Source of the DNA: Steroidobacteraceae bacterium
GTDB lineage: Bacteria > Pseudomonadota > Gammaproteobacteria > Steroidobacterales > Steroidobacteraceae
Length of the DNA stretch: 7,770 bases
Direction: 5' to 3'
Assembly (NCBI GenBank): GCA_023253235.1
Contig: JALRHE010000379.1
Span: forward strand, 1 to 7,770
In this document: one piece after another, positions 1 through 6,182 of the stretch
Position numbering within the stretch: the stretch's first letter is position 1
Layout: every line of letters begins with the position of its first letter
The notes under the pieces: generated by a model
The model's input: the letters and a program-made list of their open reading frames with translations, nothing else
The model's database searches: none
What the model was told of the DNA's origin: nothing
Made by a program: the position numbers and the translations under genes

Positions 1-1298
1 TGCATGTCCTCGGCGGTCGTGAAGACCTCGGTGCGCTTGGTGGGGATGGTGGTGTTGCGCTCGATGAGCTTGGTCATGACGCCACCCTTGGTCTCGATGC
101 CGAGCGACAACGGCGTCACGTCGAGCAACAGCACGTCCTTCACGTCACCGGCGAGCACACCGCCCTGAATCGCGGCGCCGACGGCAACGGCCTCATCGGG
201 GTTGACGTCCTTGCGTGGATCCTTGCCGAAGAAATCTTTGACGTACTTCTGCACCAGCGGCATACGAGTCTGGCCACCGACGAGGATCACCTCGGAGACC
301 TCAGCCGCCGAGAGACCGGCGTCTTTCAGCGCGACCTTGCAGGGCTCGATCGTGCGCTTGACGAGATCTTCGACCAACGACTCGAGCTTGGCACGCGTGA
401 GCTTCACGGCCAGATGCTTGGGTCCGGTCGCATCCATGGTGATGTACGGCAGGTTGATGTCGGTCTGCTGACTCGAGGAAAGCTCAATCTTCGCCTTCTC
501 AGCGGCTTCCTTCAGACGCTGCATGGCGAGCGGGTCCTTGCGGACGTCGACGCCCGATTCCTTTTGGAACTCGTCGGCCAAGTGGTTGATGACCCGCAGG
601 TCGAAATCTTCACCACCCAGGAACGTGTCGCCGTTGGTCGAGAGCACTTCGAACTGACGCTCACCATCGACCTCGGCGATCTCGATGATCGATACGTCGA
701 ACGTACCACCACCAAGGTCGTACACCGCGATCTTGCGATCACCGCCGTCCTTGTCGAGACCGTAAGCAAGCGCTGCGGCCGTCGGCTCGTTGATGATGCG
801 CTTGACGTTAAGGCCCGCGATGCGACCGGCATCTTTGGTTGCCTGACGCTGGGAGTCGTTGAAGTATGCCGGCACCGTGACGACGGCTTCGGTCACTTCC
901 TCGCCAAGAAACTCCTCGGCGGTCTTCTTCATCTTCATGAGCACGCGCGCGGAGATTTCCGGCGGTGCCATCTTCTTGCCCTGCGATTCGATCCAGGCGT
1001 CGCCGTTGTCCGCCTTGACGATCTTGTAGGGCACCATGTCGATGTCCTTCTGCACGATCTTCTCGTCGAAGCGGCGTCCGATCAGGCGCTTGACGGCGTA
1101 TAGGGTGTTCGACGGATTCGTGACCGCCTGACGCTTGGCCGACTGGCCGACGAGAACTTCGTCGTCCTTGGTGAATGCCACGACGGACGGGGTCGTACGA
1201 TCACCCTCGCTGTTCTCGATCACTCGCGGCTTGCCGCCGTCCATGATGGCGACGCAGGAGTTCGTCGTGCCGAGATCGATGCCGATAACTTTTGCCAT
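1..1298 (-). CDS. dnaK: Hsp70 chaperone DnaK (N-terminal 432 codons, cut by window edge)
   Basis: This is the ATP-driven Hsp70 chaperone of the cytoplasm, which binds exposed hydrophobic segments of client proteins together with DnaJ and GrpE. The protein begins MAKVIGIDLGTTNSCVA (phosphate-1 loop). It has K70 in AVKRLIGRRF, the phosphate-2 loop DLGGGT at 194-199 (T199 is the autophosphorylation position in E. coli), INEPTAAALAYG, ILVGGQTRMP at 338-347, and the interdomain linker VLLL at 389-392. K70, D194, T199 and V389 fall at the same numbers as in E. coli DnaK, so there is no net length change up to the linker. The window holds the nucleotide-binding domain, the linker and about 40 residues of the substrate-binding domain; roughly 200 C-terminal residues lie outside. 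The ATG is preceded by GGAG eight bases upstream. The gene follows grpE by 76 bp and has its own sigma-32-like promoter. A dnaJ gene probably follows beyond the left edge, by analogy. Confidence 0.98.
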   Translation of the reverse strand, partial: MAKVIGIDLGTTNSCVAIMDGGKPRVIENSEGDRTTPSVVAFTKDDEVLVGQSAKRQAVTNPSNTLYAVKRLIGRRFDEKIVQKDIDMVPYKIVKADNGDAWIESQGKKMAPPEISARVLMKMKKTAEEFLGEEVTEAVVTVPAYFNDSQRQATKDAGRIAGLNVKRIINEPTAAALAYGLDKDGGDRKIAVYDLGGGTFDVSIIEIAEVDGERQFEVLSTNGDTFLGGEDFDLRVINHLADEFQKESGVDVRKDPLAMQRLKEAAEKAKIELSSSQQTDINLPYITMDATGPKHLAVKLTRAKLESLVEDLVKRTIEPCKVALKDAGLSAAEVSEVILVGGQTRMPLVQKYVKDFFGKDPRKDVNPDEAVAVGAAIQGGVLAGDVKDVLLLDVTPLSLGIETKGGVMTKLIERNTTIPTKRTEVFTTAEDM

Positions 1299-1307
1299 GA
1301 TGTGTGC

Positions 1308-1318
1308 TCCGTTGCGGA
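1308..1318 (-). promoter_or_regulatory. small hairpin covering the dnaK ribosome binding site
   Basis: On the minus strand TCCG-CAA-CGGA can fold into a 4-bp stem with a 3-base loop. Its right arm contains GGA of the GGAG Shine-Dalgarno element of dnaK. Seen in sequence; any role as a temperature-sensitive gate is inference, since 4-bp stems arise easily by chance. Confidence 0.3.
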
Positions 1319-1325
1319 TTTCGAG

Positions 1326-1338
1326 GGGCCATCGGCCC
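1326..1338 (-). repeat. short inverted repeat in dnaK leader
   Basis: GGGCC-GAT-GGCCC forms a 5-bp all-GC stem with a 3-base loop, between the sigma-32-like promoter and the dnaK ribosome binding site, so it would lie in the 5' leader of the transcript. No U-tract follows, so it does not look like a terminator. Its role is unknown. Confidence 0.35.
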
Positions 1339-1350
1339 GTTATGCCGCTC

Positions 1351-1379
1351 TAAATGGGGGTATTCGTTCGGGATTCAAC
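1351..1379 (-). promoter_or_regulatory. sigma-32 (heat-shock) promoter candidate for dnaK
   Basis: Minus-strand -35 element GTTGAAT (1379-1373), 13-base spacer, then -10 element CCCCATTTA (1359-1351). The established RpoH consensus is about CTTGAAA, 11-16 bases, CCCCATnT, so the -10 is a full match and the -35 differs at two positions. The -35 element contains the TGA stop codon of grpE. Predicted transcription start is near 1345, giving a leader of about 45 bases to the dnaK ATG. This would let dnaK be made in excess over grpE. The motif is read directly; its activity is inferred. Confidence 0.72.
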
Positions 1380-1884
1380 CCGGGGCGCGAGCGACGATGA
1401 CGCGCGCGGCGCGCAGCAGTCGTCCGTTGAGTGTGTAGCCGCGTTGGATCACCGCGAGAACCGAATTGGGCTCGGCCGTGTCCGAGGGCTGCGCCGCCAT
1501 CGCCTCGTGCAGATTCGCATCGAACGGCTCGCCCACCGGATTGAGCTCGACGATGCCCGCCTTCTCCATGGCCTTGGCTAGCAAACGCTGGGTGGCTGCC
1601 TGCCCTTCGGCAAGCGCCGAGGCATCGGCCTTGCCGGCGTTTTCCACGCCGAGATCGAGACTGTCCTTCACGGGTAGCAACTCCCCTGCGAACTTCTCGA
1701 GGGCGTAGCGATGCGCCTGCTCAACGTCGCGCTGGGCGCGCTTTCGAATGTTGTCGAGTTCGGCGAAAACGCGAAGTTTTTCGTCCTTCAACTGCTCGAC
1801 GAGCGCTCGCGTGACCGCAAGTTCTTCGCGCAGCGCCTCGAGTTCCGGGTTGGCCGCAGCCGACTGTTCCGGCGATTCACTCAT
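1375..1884 (-). CDS. grpE: nucleotide exchange factor GrpE
   Basis: GrpE works as a dimer in the cytoplasm to release ADP from DnaK and so reset the chaperone cycle. The 169-residue product has the family layout. There is a short charged N-terminal tail, then a long helical coiled-coil stretch (about 14-75, including LRVFAELDNIRKRAQRDVEQA), a four-helix-bundle part, and a C-terminal beta domain with the signature FDANLHEAM (121-129), VIQRGYTLNGRLLRAARVIV (145-164). It is shorter than E. coli GrpE (197 residues), mostly at the N-terminal tail. The ATG at 1884 has a strong AAGGTGA ribosome binding site six bases upstream, which fixes the start. The gene lies 101 bp after hrcA and 76 bp before dnaK, in the same direction. 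A sigma-32-like promoter precedes it. Confidence 0.97.
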   Translation of the reverse strand: MSESPEQSAAANPELEALREELAVTRALVEQLKDEKLRVFAELDNIRKRAQRDVEQAHRYALEKFAGELLPVKDSLDLGVENAGKADASALAEGQAATQRLLAKAMEKAGIVELNPVGEPFDANLHEAMAAQPSDTAEPNSVLAVIQRGYTLNGRLLRAARVIVARAPG

Positions 1885-1893
1885 GGAATATCA

Positions 1894-1907
1894 CCTTAAA
1901 AACAAGG
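1894..1907 (-). promoter_or_regulatory. small hairpin covering the grpE ribosome binding site
   Basis: On the minus strand CCTT-GTTTTT-AAGG pairs the AAGG of the AAGGTGA ribosome binding site with an upstream CCTT across a U-rich 6-base loop. The stem is only 4 bp, so it would be marginally stable. A temperature-sensitive gate is possible but unproven; the pairing is seen, the role inferred. Confidence 0.3.
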
Positions 1908-1932
1908 ATTTACAAAGGGAAATTAGAATTCT

Positions 1933-1951
1933 TGGCAGCTGATAGCTGCCA
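1933..1951 (-). repeat. inverted repeat in hrcA-grpE gap
   Basis: The minus strand reads TGGCAGCT-ATC-AGCTGCCA: a perfect 8-bp stem with a 3-base loop, 35 bp after the hrcA stop codon. It lies downstream of the predicted heat-shock transcription start, so it would be in the grpE leader. The following bases (AGAATTCTAATTTCCC) are AT-rich but hold no proper U-tract, so a standard intrinsic terminator is doubtful. It does not match CIRCE (TTAGCACTC-N9-GAGTGCTAA). It may be a leader stem, a weak attenuator or a protein-binding palindrome. Confidence 0.5.
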
Positions 1952-1976
1952 CGACTCGTCCTACTCCCCGGGTCAG

Positions 1977-2004
1977 AAGTGGGGGCTAGCGACGCGAATT
2001 CAAG
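1977..2004 (-). promoter_or_regulatory. sigma-32 (heat-shock) promoter candidate for grpE
   Basis: Minus-strand -35 element CTTGAAT (2004-1998), 13-base spacer, then -10 element CCCCACTT (1984-1977). This fits the RpoH consensus except for the last -35 base and one T in the -10. The -35 lies in the last codons of hrcA and the spacer contains its TAG stop. The start of transcription would be near 1970, giving a leader of about 85 bases before grpE. Spacer length and layout match the dnaK promoter candidate, which supports both. Confidence 0.68.
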
Positions 2005-3047
2005 GCGGAGCCGAGGAGCCGCGCCGTCATGTCGACAATCGGGATCACTCGCTCGTAGGCCATCCGGGTGGGGCCGATCACCCCGATCACCCCCATGACG
2101 CCATCGTCGCCGCTGTATGGCGCGGTGACGACACTGCAGTCATCGAGCACGCGATAGCCCGACTCCTGCCCGATGAAGATCTGTACGCCCTCGGCATGCA
2201 GGCTTTGATCGAGCAGGTGCAGAAAGTCGCGACGCTCGTTGAAAGCCTCGAACAGGCGCTTGAGCTTCTCGACGCTCGAGAGCTGCGCCACCCCCATGAG
2301 GTTGGTTTCACCGGCGACGATGTACTCGAGACCCGCGGTCGGAGTCGGCGCCTGATCCACCACCTGCTGCGCGGCGCCGATTGCATCGAGCATCAACGCG
2401 TTCATGTGGGCGTGGGCATCCTGCAATTGCTGCAGGATCTCGCGCCGGGCTTCTTCGGGGGTGCGCCCGACGAGTTGTTCGTTCAGATAGTGCGCAGCGC
2501 GCCTCAGCTCCTCACCCGAATAGTGACGCGAGAGGTGGATGATGCGGTTCTGCACTTCGCGATCGTCGAACACCATGACGACCAGCACGCGATTTTCAGA
2601 CAAGGCGACGAACTCGATCTGGGTGATCGAGGCCACCTTGGGACGCGGCACCGTCACCACGCCGGCCAATCGGGTCACGTTCGAGAGTAGCTGCGACGCG
2701 TTTGCGACCAAGGCTTTCGGATCACCCGTGAGGCTCGGTCCAAACTGCTGCCGCAACTCGTCCACCGCCACTCCCTCGAGCGGGCGCGAGCGCAACAGGG
2801 TGTCCACGAAGAATCGGTAGCCGCGATCGGTCGGGATACGACCCGCGGAGGTGTGCGGCGAGACGACGAAGCCGAGCTCTTCGAGATCGGCCATCACGTT
2901 GCGAATGGTTGCCGACGACAGGCTCAGGCCCGATTCGCGCGACAAAGCGCGCGAGCCAACGGGCTGCCCATCCCGAATGTAGCTCTCGACGAGCACCCGC
3001 AGCAGCTGCTGGGCGCGATCGTTCAGGGAGTCGTAATCGTGAGCCAT
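1986..3047 (-). CDS. hrcA: heat-inducible transcription repressor HrcA
   Basis: HrcA is a dimeric repressor that binds CIRCE operators at chaperone genes, with its folding helped by GroEL in known systems. The 353-residue product starts with a winged-helix DNA-binding domain (about 1-80) carrying LVESYIRDGQPVGSRALS and LSSATIRNVMADLEELG (43-59), followed by HTSAGRIPTDRGYRFFVD (65-82). A GAF-like region follows, and the family's C-terminal motif GPTRMAYERVIPIVD is at 325-339. Length is normal for the family. No Shine-Dalgarno sequence precedes the ATG (upstream bases are TTTTACCC), an upstream in-frame TGA rules out a much longer start, and a possible -10 sits 7 bases from the ATG, so the mRNA could be leaderless. 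No CIRCE copy is visible here, so its operator is probably elsewhere, for example at groESL. Confidence 0.97.
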   Translation of the reverse strand: MAHDYDSLNDRAQQLLRVLVESYIRDGQPVGSRALSRESGLSLSSATIRNVMADLEELGFVVSPHTSAGRIPTDRGYRFFVDTLLRSRPLEGVAVDELRQQFGPSLTGDPKALVANASQLLSNVTRLAGVVTVPRPKVASITQIEFVALSENRVLVVMVFDDREVQNRIIHLSRHYSGEELRRAAHYLNEQLVGRTPEEARREILQQLQDAHAHMNALMLDAIGAAQQVVDQAPTPTAGLEYIVAGETNLMGVAQLSSVEKLKRLFEAFNERRDFLHLLDQSLHAEGVQIFIGQESGYRVLDDCSVVTAPYSGDDGVMGVIGVIGPTRMAYERVIPIVDMTARLLGSALNSRR

Positions 3048-3054
3048 GGGTAAA

Positions 3055-3084
3055 ACGCTACCGACCCATGACGAATCCCGTCAA
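3055..3084 (-). promoter_or_regulatory. possible sigma-70 promoter of hrcA
   Basis: Minus-strand TTGACG (3084-3079), 18-base spacer, TAGCGT (3060-3055), then 7 bases to the hrcA ATG. The -35 is 5/6 to consensus and the -10 is weak (3/6). If used, transcription would start at or next to the A of the start codon, which fits the missing ribosome binding site. Confidence 0.35.
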
Positions 3085-3100
3085 GCGAACCGTTAATGCG

Positions 3101-3130
3101 TTGGTGCCGCCCCGGGCTCCGTGATAAAAC
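3101..3130 (+). promoter_or_regulatory. possible sigma-70 promoter of nadK-recN
   Basis: Plus-strand TTGGTG (3101-3106), 18-base spacer, TAAAAC (3125-3130) with TGA directly before it, which resembles an extended -10. It lies in the 110-bp divergent gap between hrcA and nadK, about 28 bases before the nadK ATG. Both hexamers are imperfect, so this is a tentative call. Confidence 0.33.
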
Positions 3131-3157
3131 GGCGCAGCTCTTATCCGGTGCCTCCGC

Positions 3158-4048
3158 ATGTCCCTCATCCGTCGCTGCGCCCTTGTCACCCGCTTCGCCG
3201 ATGCCCGCGTCGCCGAAAGTGCGGCCCTGCTCGCTCGTCACCTCGGCGAACGTCAAATCGAGGTGTTGGCGCTTGAGTCCGAGGCCGAGCGCTTGCCAGA
3301 CCTCGCGGTGCGCTTCGTACCGGACGACACCCTCGCGGACGACACCGATCTGGTGATCGCGATCGGCGGCGATGGCACTTTGCTGCACGCCGCAGGCCTC
3401 TTCGCGCGCACGGACACCCCGCTACTCGGCGTCAACCGCGGTCGACTGGGCTTCCTCACCGACGTGATGCCCGAAGACATGCTCGCGTCGGTCGATGATG
3501 CGATCGAAGGCCGCTGTGCGCGTGACTCGAGGCCTTTGCTGTCGGCCGAACTCACCACGCACGACGGACAGCGCAAGACGGGCCTTGCCCTGAATGACAT
3601 CGTTCTGCAAACGAGTCAGATCGGTCGCCTCGTCGATTACGAAACCTGGATCAACGGCCGCTTCGTCAACGCGCACGGCGGTGATGGTCTCGTCGTCGCA
3701 AGTGCCACCGGGTCCACGGCTTACGCTCTCTCCTGCGGCGGACCGATCGTCGATCCGGAGCTCGAAGTGTTCGTGGTGGCTCCCATTTGCCCACATACGC
3801 TCTCGGACCGACCCATCGTGGTGGGCGCCAAATCCATCGTCGAAGTTCGAATGCTCGATCGACCAGACTCGATCGCCGAGGTCGCCTGCGATGGTCATCC
3901 GCTTGGGCGCCTCGCTCCCGGCGGTACCCTCGCCATTCGTCCGGCGACGCAACGCGTCACCCTGTTGCATCCGGCGGGTTACGACTACTTCCGTCTGCTG
4001 CGCAGCAAACTCAACTGGGGTCGTCGCAGTTTTGACGCCTTGCGCTGA
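3158..4048 (+). CDS. nadK: NAD kinase
   Basis: NAD kinase phosphorylates NAD to NADP in the cytoplasm and is the sole route to NADP in most bacteria. The 296-residue product (E. coli 292) has the GGDGT motif at 70-74 preceded by DLVIAI. It then has LLGVNRGRLGFLTD (89-102), an N-D pair in ALNDIVL (146-147), TGSTAY (184-189) in the glycine-rich region, and PICPHTLSDRPIV (209-221). The C-terminus GYDYFRLLRSKLNWG also matches the family. The usual NE of the NE/D motif is ND here, a conservative change. The ATG has only a weak GGTG seven bases upstream. It is the first gene of a two-gene unit with recN, 12 bp downstream, and diverges from hrcA. The same grpE-nadK-recN proximity is known in E. coli. 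Confidence 0.97.
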   Translation: MSLIRRCALVTRFADARVAESAALLARHLGERQIEVLALESEAERLPDLAVRFVPDDTLADDTDLVIAIGGDGTLLHAAGLFARTDTPLLGVNRGRLGFLTDVMPEDMLASVDDAIEGRCARDSRPLLSAELTTHDGQRKTGLALNDIVLQTSQIGRLVDYETWINGRFVNAHGGDGLVVASATGSTAYALSCGGPIVDPELEVFVVAPICPHTLSDRPIVVGAKSIVEVRMLDRPDSIAEVACDGHPLGRLAPGGTLAIRPATQRVTLLHPAGYDYFRLLRSKLNWGRRSFDALR

Positions 4049-4060
4049 CGAGATTTCCCG

Positions 4061-5824
4061 ATGCTGAGCCATCTGCACATCCGCGACTTCGCGATCATCG
4101 AGAGTGTTGAACTCGATGTTCGTAAGGGCCTGACCGTGCTCACGGGCGAGACGGGCGCAGGCAAATCGATTCTGGTCGATGCTCTGCAACTGGCGATCGG
4201 TGGCCGAGCCGGTGCGGAGGTGATCCGTCATGGCGCCGACCGAGCGGAAATCACTGCCACCTTCGAACTCGCGGGCACACCGAAGGCGCTGCGCGAGTGG
4301 CTCAACGAGCAAAGCATCGAGATCGACGAAGAATTGGTCGTGCGACGTGTCATCCAGCGCGATGGCAAATCCCGCGCCTATCTCAACGGGCAGACTGTTG
4401 CCGTTCAATTGCTGCGGCAAGCAGGTGAATGGCTGGCCGACATCCATGGCCAGCATGAGTTTCAATCGCTGATGCGCAGTCACGCGCAGCGTGAACTGCT
4501 CGATACCTATGCAGGCGCGACCGCGCTGTGCGATCGGGTCGCAGACCTGCATCGCGAGCGAGTCAAAGTCGACCAATCACTCGAAGATCTGTTGAGCGCG
4601 GCGCGCGACCGCGACTCGCGGCTGGAATTACTACGACATCAACTCAACGAGTGGGAAACGCTCGCGCTCAAAGAGGGTGAGCTCGCTACCTTGATCGAAG
4701 AGCGCCAGCGGTTGACGCATGGCGCGAAGCTCGCCGACGCCGCGCGCGTCGCGCTGGAGCTGATCGATGCCAACGAATCATCTAACGCACACGCCCTCGC
4801 CGCTCGCGCACTGAATCAGGTGCGTCAGGTGGCCCACCTCGACGCCGCTCTGGCCGAGACCCTCCCGGCACTCGAGGAATCGGTGATCCGTCTGCGCGAT
4901 GTCGCAGGCGATCTCACCCGCTACCTCGACAAATTGGAAGCGGACCCGGGTCGCCAGGAACTGGTCGAACAACGATTGGCGACCATCGAGTCGCTGGCCC
5001 GCAAGCATCGCGTCGCGCCGGAGGGCTTGCCGACGGTGTTCGCAGAACTCGCCGTCGAACTCGAACGGCTCGAAAAACTCGAACAGCATTCCGGGTCGCT
5101 CACCGCCGAGCGCGATCGCATCGCCGCCGAGTGGCGAAAGGTCGCCGAACAACTTGGTAAGCAGCGACGCAAAGCCGCTGAAGAGCTCGCCACTGATATC
5201 ACCCAGCGCATGCAAGGGCTTGGGATGATCGGCGGCGAGTTCCGCATCGCACTTCATCCGCAAGCGTCGACTGAACTGACGCAACCCTATGGCGCACAGA
5301 ACGTCGAGTTCCAAGTGTCGGCCAACGCGGGTCAACCACCTCGCCCGCTTGCCAAGGTCGCCTCGGGCGGCGAATTGTCGCGTTTGTCACTGGCCGTGCA
5401 AGTTGCACTCGCGGCGCGTGCCACGAGCGATGCGAACTCGGCCGCTTGCATGGTGTTCGACGAGGTCGACTCGGGTGTAGGCGGTGCCGTCGCCGAGATC
5501 GTCGGTCGCGAACTCGCCACGCTCGCAGAGAGCGCGCAGGTGCTTTGCGTGACGCATCTACCGCAAGTAGCGGCACTCGGGACCCAGCATCTGCAGGTGC
5601 GCAAACAGAGTGACGGCAAACGGACTCAAACGGGGATCCGCGACCTGCAAGGCGCTGAACGAGTCGAAGAAATTGCTCGCATGCTCGGTGGCGTCACCAT
5701 CACCGACACGGCGCGCGAACACGCCGCAGAAATGTTGCGCGGCGGGATCAGTCCGCCGCGTTCACGCGATGCGGGCAGTTCGTCTTCCGGCAGTGTCCGT
5801 AAATCACGAGGGCGTGGTCGGTAA
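4061..5824 (+). CDS. recN: DNA repair protein RecN (SMC-like ATPase)
   Basis: RecN is an SMC-related ATPase that acts in recombinational repair of double-strand breaks. The 587-residue product has Walker A GETGAGKS at 29-36 in an N-terminal head and DIHGQHEFQSL (127-137). Two Glu/Arg-rich helical arms (about 155-375) form the coiled coil. A C-terminal head follows with the ABC signature SGGELSRLSLA (435-445), Walker B MVFDEVDSGVGG (464-475) and VTHLPQVAA (497-505). The family is usually near 555 residues. The extra C-terminus is a Ser/Arg-rich tail of about 27 residues (from 561) encoded opposite the fur 3' end, overlapping fur by 77 bp. The gene is 12 bp after nadK with no clear ribosome binding site, suggesting co-transcription and coupled translation. 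No recognisable LexA box was seen before nadK or recN, though recN is SOS-controlled in E. coli. Confidence 0.97.
   Translation: MLSHLHIRDFAIIESVELDVRKGLTVLTGETGAGKSILVDALQLAIGGRAGAEVIRHGADRAEITATFELAGTPKALREWLNEQSIEIDEELVVRRVIQRDGKSRAYLNGQTVAVQLLRQAGEWLADIHGQHEFQSLMRSHAQRELLDTYAGATALCDRVADLHRERVKVDQSLEDLLSAARDRDSRLELLRHQLNEWETLALKEGELATLIEERQRLTHGAKLADAARVALELIDANESSNAHALAARALNQVRQVAHLDAALAETLPALEESVIRLRDVAGDLTRYLDKLEADPGRQELVEQRLATIESLARKHRVAPEGLPTVFAELAVELERLEKLEQHSGSLTAERDRIAAEWRKVAEQLGKQRRKAAEELATDITQRMQGLGMIGGEFRIALHPQASTELTQPYGAQNVEFQVSANAGQPPRPLAKVASGGELSRLSLAVQVALAARATSDANSAACMVFDEVDSGVGGAVAEIVGRELATLAESAQVLCVTHLPQVAALGTQHLQVRKQSDGKRTQTGIRDLQGAERVEEIARMLGGVTITDTAREHAAEMLRGGISPPRSRDAGSSSSGSVRKSRGRGR
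5738..5760. repeat. 8-bp GC hairpin around the fur stop codon, inside the recN/fur overlap
   Basis: The plus strand reads CGCGGCGG-GATCAGT-CCGCCGCG: a perfect 8-bp all-GC stem with a 7-base loop. The fur stop codon (TGA on the minus strand, 5750-5748) is in the loop, while recN reads through the whole element on the plus strand. Neither side is followed by a run of T, so it is not a textbook intrinsic terminator. It could slow RNA polymerase, protect the 3' end of fur mRNA, or aid rho-dependent ending. The structure is seen; the role is inferred. Confidence 0.6.
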
Positions 5825-6182
5825 TCTCGAAGCCATGACGCTCGGCAACGGCGTGCTGCCGCCGCTCTATATCCTCGTCCATGAACTCTTCGACATGCCC
5901 GCAATCGACACACTTGATGTGGTCATGGTGCGCGCCTTCGTTAAGTTCGAAGACCGCCATGCCGTCGGTGAAGTGGTGGCGGGTCACGAGACCGGCCGCC
6001 TCGAACTGAGTCAGCACGCGATAGACGGTTGCGAGGCCGATGTCCTCACGGGAGTCGACCAGGCGACGATAGATGTCTTCGGCTGACAGGTGTCGGTTGC
6101 CGCTACCCTCGAGGATCTCGAGAATCTTGACGCGCGGCAACGTCACCTTGAGGCCAGCCTTGCGTAGATCCTTGCTTTCCAC
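5748..6182 (-). CDS. fur: ferric uptake regulator Fur
   Basis: Fur is a dimeric Fe(II)-dependent DNA-binding repressor of iron uptake genes. The 144-residue product begins ESKDLRKAGLKVTLPRVKIL after a GTG start, matching the usual Fur N-terminus, and no ATG lies nearby in frame. The winged helix includes LSAEDIYRRL and DIGLATVYRVLTQFEAAGLV (47-66). Aligned to E. coli Fur with an offset of two, all metal ligands are kept: H31, E79, H86 and H88 (site 1); H85, D87, E106 and H123 (site 2); and C91, C94, C131 and C136 for structural zinc. Unlike P. aeruginosa Fur it keeps both cysteine pairs. It converges on and overlaps recN, and diverges from bamE across 36 bp, a linkage also known in Pseudomonas (fur-omlA). 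No clear Fur box was found upstream, so autoregulation is not supported here. Confidence 0.97.
   Translation of the reverse strand: MESKDLRKAGLKVTLPRVKILEILEGSGNRHLSAEDIYRRLVDSREDIGLATVYRVLTQFEAAGLVTRHHFTDGMAVFELNEGAHHDHIKCVDCGHVEEFMDEDIERRQHAVAERHGFEITDHALVIYGHCRKTNCPHRVNAAD

Noticed and set aside
414..1103. 229-codon plus-strand open frame opposite dnaK
   Set aside because: It is antisense to strongly conserved dnaK codons and arises from GC-rich codon bias. No family resemblance or ribosome binding site was seen.
1933..1951. CIRCE operator for HrcA
   Set aside because: Arms and spacing differ: an 8-bp stem with a 3-base gap instead of TTAGCACTC-N9-GAGTGCTAA.
1932..2690. 252-codon plus-strand open frame opposite hrcA
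   Set aside because: Shadow of hrcA; His/Asp-rich composition without domain features, and it spans the hrcA stop and the heat-shock promoter.
3422..4576. 384-codon minus-strand open frame opposite nadK and recN
   Set aside because: Longer than nadK itself, but it crosses two conserved genes on the other strand and has no recognisable motifs; nadK and recN have full catalytic motifs.
4778..5335. 185-codon minus-strand open frame opposite recN
   Set aside because: Antisense shadow of the RecN coiled-coil region; no supporting signal.
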